Assembly: GCA_015492755.1 (NCBI GenBank)
Contig: WGEM01000510.1
Coordinates: forward strand, 1 to 8,224
Direction of reading: 5' to 3'
DNA from: Gemmatimonadota bacterium
Lineage (GTDB): Bacteria > Gemmatimonadota > Gemmatimonadetes > Longimicrobiales > Gaopeijiaceae
DNA length: 8,224 nt
Shown here: positions 5,513-8,224 of the stretch, in pieces
Layout: every line of letters starts with the position of its first letter
Position numbering within the stretch: the first letter of the stretch is position 1
The notes under the pieces: model-generated
What the model saw: only the letters and a program-made list of their open reading frames with translations
Told to the model about the DNA's origin: nothing
The model's database searches: none
Position numbers and translations under genes: made by a program

Positions 5513-6880
5513 TCAGCGCGTGTAGATGAGGATGGCGCCGTTGCCCGCCAGCGATCCGAACTGGAACTGAGCGTCGATGGGGCTCAGCACCTCGATGCGG
5601 TCGATGACGTTCGGATCCAGGTCCCGGATGGTCTGGTCCGGGAAGGGCACCACCACGTCGTTGATGAACACTGCGGCAGGCATGCAGCCCTCACCTCCGG
5701 AGCGCCGACTCACCTCGATGCAGAGGCTGGGCGTGGCCACCCCGGTGATGGGATCGGCGATGTAGACATCGCGGATCCGGAGGCCCGGAGCGTTCACGTT
5801 CCGCAGCAGGTCCACGGTGGCCGTGACGCGCGGCAGGAGACGCTCGATCTGCTCCCGGGAGATGAAATCGGCGCGCTTGGCATCACCGGCAAGACTCGTC
5901 CGTCCGAACCGCGTGCGCGCCGTCACCACCAGCCCCGGAATGTCGATGGGCTCCTGCGTGAGGCGCACCTCGATATCCACCGTTTCCTGACTGAAGACCG
6001 TCACCGAGTCGGTGCGTGGCTCGTACGCGATGTGATTGGTCTTCACCAGATGACGACCGGGCGGCAGGTCGTCCAGCAGGAAGTGGCCCTGTGCGTCGGT
6101 GAGGGTCGAGCTGGTGGTGCCGAGCACCGACACCTCCACGCCGGGAATGGGCTCGCCGGTGGCGTAGTCCCGCACGAACCCCACCAGCGTCCCCTGTGCT
6201 GACATGAGGAGCATGAGGTCGCGCGTGGTGGCGGTTCCGGCCCTGGCCACGAGCTCGACGCTCCGTCCCGCACTGCGGCCGAAGTGGGCCTGGAGGCGCA
6301 TCTCCACCCCGGCGGGTAGGGTGCAGATGCGGTAGTACCCGGCGTCGTCGGTGCGCACCTCGATGGGCCGAGGCGAGCCCGGGCCGCGCATCACGGGCGT
6401 CGCCGTGACCACCGCCCTGGGCATGGGCACGCCGGTGAGCGAGTCGGTGACCACTCCGGCCACCGCCGCGTAGCCCGGACCCGGCTGCTCCGCCATACAC
6501 CAACCCACCAGGAGGGTCTCCTCCGAGGGAACCGCCAGCTCCACCTCCACCGTCTCGCCGCTGCGGAAGGTCACCTGCTTCGACGGAGGGCTCACCCCCA
6601 GCGCCTGCAACCGGGGATGGAAGAAGGAGACCCAGTGCGTCCCCGGCGGAATCTTCGTGAGGCGGAATCGTCCGGCGCCGTCGGCGTCGCCCACCACCGA
6701 CGTGCCGATGACGGCCACCCGCGCACCGGCGAGTGCGGTCATGGCGGTACTGTCGAACACCGTGCCCACCAGCGACGCGCCCTCTGCCGGCGGTGCGTCC
6801 GTCTGCGCGGCGACCGGCGCGGCGGCGCCGCCGCCCCACATCACCGCCAGCGCACACAGCAGTCGCGCGCGTCGCCCCAT
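5513..6880 (-). CDS. Exported protein: three carboxypeptidase-regulatory-like domains plus TonB-plug-like end
   Basis: Start taken at the ATG whose first base is 6880: AGGAAGGA lies just upstream on this strand and a signal peptide begins at once (MGRRARLLCALAV, cut probably after VAA at 25). The product is 455 residues. Three beta-sandwich units of the CarboxypepD_reg type follow, at about 36-118, 138-226 and 230-308. Each has a GxVxD(S/Y)xTGxP(L/I)-like opening, a central Gly-Thr or Thr segment and a closing DAxGxFxLxxLPPGxH-like motif. Residues 315-455 resemble a TonB-receptor plug: IPGLVVTAR, the LPRVTATVDLLRNV region, a C387/C399 pair, AAVFINDVVVPF, and IDRIEVLSPIDAQFQFG ending in NGAILIYTR. 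The protein stops where the beta-barrel of a receptor would start, so it is plug-only. It probably resides in the periplasm or at the outer membrane; ligand and partner are unknown. It converges on arsM with 28 bases between stops. Confidence 0.85.
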   Translation of the reverse strand: MGRRARLLCALAVMWGGGAAAPVAAQTDAPPAEGASLVGTVFDSTAMTALAGARVAVIGTSVVGDADGAGRFRLTKIPPGTHWVSFFHPRLQALGVSPPSKQVTFRSGETVEVELAVPSEETLLVGWCMAEQPGPGYAAVAGVVTDSLTGVPMPRAVVTATPVMRGPGSPRPIEVRTDDAGYYRICTLPAGVEMRLQAHFGRSAGRSVELVARAGTATTRDLMLLMSAQGTLVGFVRDYATGEPIPGVEVSVLGTTSSTLTDAQGHFLLDDLPPGRHLVKTNHIAYEPRTDSVTVFSQETVDIEVRLTQEPIDIPGLVVTARTRFGRTSLAGDAKRADFISREQIERLLPRVTATVDLLRNVNAPGLRIRDVYIADPITGVATPSLCIEVSRRSGGEGCMPAAVFINDVVVPFPDQTIRDLDPNVIDRIEVLSPIDAQFQFGSLAGNGAILIYTR

Positions 6881-7041
6881 CCGGTTCCTTCCTCGAGTCC
6901 GCATCGTTCGATCCATCCCTGCGTGTCCTGCTCTCCGTGGCCGCCTACACGGCCCGATCCGGTGGCTCCGCCCCCAACCGGCGTGCCTCGGCGTGGTGTT
7001 CATACGCCCACGCGACGCCGCCATGTCCGATGGGCTCGAAC

Positions 7042-7815
7042 TCATCCCCAGATATCGAAGAGTTCCACATCGCCGGCGGGGGAGGGTCCCTCGTCCGCCG
7101 GACCTCCAAGGTAACGAACCACCAGCTCGCTCAGGGCCCCCACCAGGGCGTCCCGCTCCGCGTATCGCGGAAGGTCCGTGTCCACCCGGTCGATGACGCC
7201 GCGGGCGGCCACCAGCACCAGCCGGATCCGGTCCTCCCGCGCGGCTTCTCCTCCTACACCTCCCCCACCGGCCTGCTCCACCGCCTCTCCCGCACCTCCC
7301 GCACCTCCGATGACGCGCACGAGCTCCTCCAGCACGTGCCCGCGGAACGCCTCCCAGGCCGCACCGCGACGCTGCCGGGCCTCATCTAGGAGACGAAGCT
7401 CGGCGCCACCACCCCGCTCGGCGTCCACGAGGAGCGCCACCGCATGGCGCACCCGCCCTTCCAGCTCCAGCTCGCCCCAGGCCACGCTCGCCTTCGCCCC
7501 GTCCCACCGTCGCGTCGCCTCCGTCCAGATCCGGTGGGCCAGATACGCAAGCAGGTCATCCTTGCCCCGGAACCGGGCGTAGAACGATCCCACAGACGAT
7601 CCGGACCTCCGGACCACGCGCTGCACCGTCACCGCGCCCGCGCCCCCCTCGCGCGCAAGCTCCATCGCGGCTTCGACGATGCGCTCCAGCGTCCGTCGGG
7701 AACGTGCCTGTTGTGGCGGTCGCAGTCCTGCATCCGCACGGGGCACGGCATCGCCGGTCTCGCCCACTCCGGGCGGCACGGAGGCGACGGGGGACAAAGT
7801 AGAATCAGAGTTCAT
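7042..7815 (-). CDS. TetR/AcrR-family transcriptional regulator
   Basis: ATG with first base at 7815 gives 257 residues. After a 35-residue flexible N-terminus, residues 38-92 match the TetR DNA-binding domain: QARSRRTLERIVEAAMELAREGG, the helix-turn-helix TVQRVVRRSGSSVGSFYARF, and KDDLLAYL. The rest is a helical ligand-binding domain without recognisable specificity. Residues 170-189 are a glycine-rich, low-complexity stretch inside that domain (7249-7308), probably a floppy loop between helices. No ribosome site is seen before 7815, and an AT-rich TATAGA lies only two bases upstream, so translation may be leaderless or begin at an internal GTG (residues 13, 17 or 24), which would leave the DNA-binding domain intact. 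Candidate targets are the exported protein 161 bases downstream on the same strand and the divergent gene starting near 7997. Confidence 0.88.
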   Translation of the reverse strand: MNSDSTLSPVASVPPGVGETGDAVPRADAGLRPPQQARSRRTLERIVEAAMELAREGGAGAVTVQRVVRRSGSSVGSFYARFRGKDDLLAYLAHRIWTEATRRWDGAKASVAWGELELEGRVRHAVALLVDAERGGGAELRLLDEARQRRGAAWEAFRGHVLEELVRVIGGAGGAGEAVEQAGGGGVGGEAAREDRIRLVLVAARGVIDRVDTDLPRYAERDALVGALSELVVRYLGGPADEGPSPAGDVELFDIWG

Positions 7816-7825
7816 GTTCTATAAC
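7816..7825. promoter_or_regulatory. Near-palindrome at the TetR gene start, possible operator
   Basis: The ten bases GTTCTATAAC are symmetrical at eight of ten positions and touch the TetR start codon. On the minus strand they include TATAGA, a -10-like hexamer. TetR regulators often repress themselves from such sites, but their operators are usually longer (15 bases or more), so this is only suggestive. Confidence 0.25.
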
Positions 7826-7860
7826 GTGCGGGACGCCGGGCGGTCAGGCAAGTCACCCCC

Positions 7861-7921
7861 GTCATCGACGCTTCCGCCTCCCATCCGCGATTCACCCCCA
7901 GGCGATGACGTGGCGATGACG
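7861..7921. repeat. CGATGAC boxes in the divergent intergenic region
   Basis: GGCGATGACG occurs twice in tandem, at 7901-7910 and 7912-7921, one base apart, giving an 11-base period close to one DNA turn. An inverted copy of its core, GTCATCG, lies at 7861-7867. The region lies between the TetR gene and the divergent gene at 7997 and is non-coding by the starts chosen here. This arrangement fits a regulator binding site. I do not recognise the box as that of a named protein. Confidence 0.4.
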
Positions 7922-7948
7922 GCTACCCCTCAGCCTGGCGCATCTCGC

Positions 7949-7965
7949 AGCCCCGCAGCGGGGCT
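7949..7965 (+). other. Strong stem-loop in the leader of the right-end gene
   Basis: AGCCCCG (7949-7955) and CGGGGCT (7959-7965) are perfect inverted 7-base arms around the loop CAG. It ends 31 bases before the proposed start codon at 7997. No T-run follows, so it is not a clear terminator. It could affect mRNA stability or translation of the downstream gene. Confidence 0.4.
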
Positions 7966-7996
7966 CCTGCTCACCTCTCACCCCCGGAGCGACGCC

Positions 7997-8224
7997 ATGG
8001 CCATCCCAGACGGAGCCCTGAGATTGCTGGTCCCCCCATACCGGGAATTCATCCCGTACCACCCTGAGGGGTCCCACCCCCAGGCATCCGGGCGACTCCC
8101 CGGCTCCGGCCTCGTGTGGGACCTGACCATCTCGCGCTCCCCCAGGGTACGACGGGCGGTGCGGGAGCGCCCCGGCGGGCTTGCCCTCATCGCCCTCCTC
8201 CCGGATCTGGAGCACGTCCAGAAC
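7997..8224 (+). CDS. Unrecognised protein, 3' end outside window
   Basis: An open frame runs from ATG 7997 to the right edge (76 codons) without a stop. GGAG at 7986-7989 is seven bases upstream, a good ribosome site, and third codon positions are mostly G or C as in the other genes here. The frame is also open to the left, with an earlier ATG at 7916 that lacks a ribosome site and would place the CGATGAC boxes and the stem-loop at or inside the coding region, so 7997 is preferred. The visible part begins MAIPDGALRLLVPPYREF, has a Pro/Gly/Ser-rich stretch, and ends in a possible alpha/beta segment RPGGLALIALLPDLEHVQ. There is no signal peptide. I do not recognise the family. The RVRRAVRERPGGLALIALLP section faintly recalls receiver-like domains of regulators, but that is speculation. 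Confidence 0.55.
   Translation, partial: MAIPDGALRLLVPPYREFIPYHPEGSHPQASGRLPGSGLVWDLTISRSPRVRRAVRERPGGLALIALLPDLEHVQN

Noticed and set aside
5883..6857. Minus-strand frame overlapping the exported plug-like protein
   Set aside because: Translation dominated by Gly, Arg and His with no domain, whereas the overlapping frame has a signal peptide and repeated domain motifs.
6881..7045. Extension of the plug-like protein to upstream starts at 7045, 6916 or 6904
   Set aside because: It would put 8-55 Arg-rich residues before a textbook signal peptide and overlap the TetR gene end. AGGAAGGA supports 6880. The gap 6881-7041 shows no convincing promoter or terminator.
7892..8215. Minus-strand frames at the right end (also 7978-8190)
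   Set aside because: Gly/Arg-rich with no motif. The + strand frame from 7997 has a ribosome site and codon use like its neighbours.

Overview
The window is a GC-rich bacterial stretch, dense in genes, with strong G/C preference at third codon positions and very short intergenic gaps. An exported protein with three carboxypeptidase-regulatory-like domains and a TonB-plug-like end, together with lipoprotein and Sec signals, points to a Gram-negative cell with an outer membrane. The overall style would fit Gemmatimonadota or a similar high-GC phylum, but that is an impression from protein style and not a proven assignment.

Region 1 (1-3927, + strand) is one tight operon of five genes. It holds the C-terminal part of a variant RDD-type membrane protein (open at the left edge), an HD-superfamily phosphohydrolase (709-1563), the thiol-disulfide transporter CcdA (1574-2317), a DsbA-like thioredoxin lipoprotein (2318-3031), and an exported protein of unknown function that looks beta-propeller-like (3028-3927). 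The genes overlap by four bases, abut, or lie 10 bases apart, so translational coupling is likely. CcdA and the DsbA-like protein form a plausible electron relay that keeps extracytoplasmic thiols reduced or isomerised. The last gene encodes several cysteines and could be a client.

Region 2 (about 3940-5484, + strand) is a two-gene arsenic unit: a cysteine-rich MarR-family regulator whose stop overlaps the start of arsM, the As(III) S-adenosylmethionine methyltransferase. The promoter region is packed with GTTG/CAAC half-sites, and the likely transcription start lies almost on the start codon. No ArsR, ArsC or arsenite efflux gene is visible. The MarR protein carries C50, C51, C59, C172 and C173, so it is a good candidate for a metalloid sensor of MarR type and is the most interesting item here.

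Region 3 (5513-7815, - strand) converges on arsM. It holds the exported three-domain protein with a terminal TonB-plug-like segment and no barrel, preceded by a TetR-family regulator with a glycine-rich insertion.

Region 4 (7816-8224) is an intergenic region diverging from the TetR gene, with repeated CGATGAC boxes and a strong stem-loop, followed by the 5' end of an unrecognised + strand gene that runs off the right edge. I saw no tRNA, rRNA, CRISPR array, insertion sequence or integrase.
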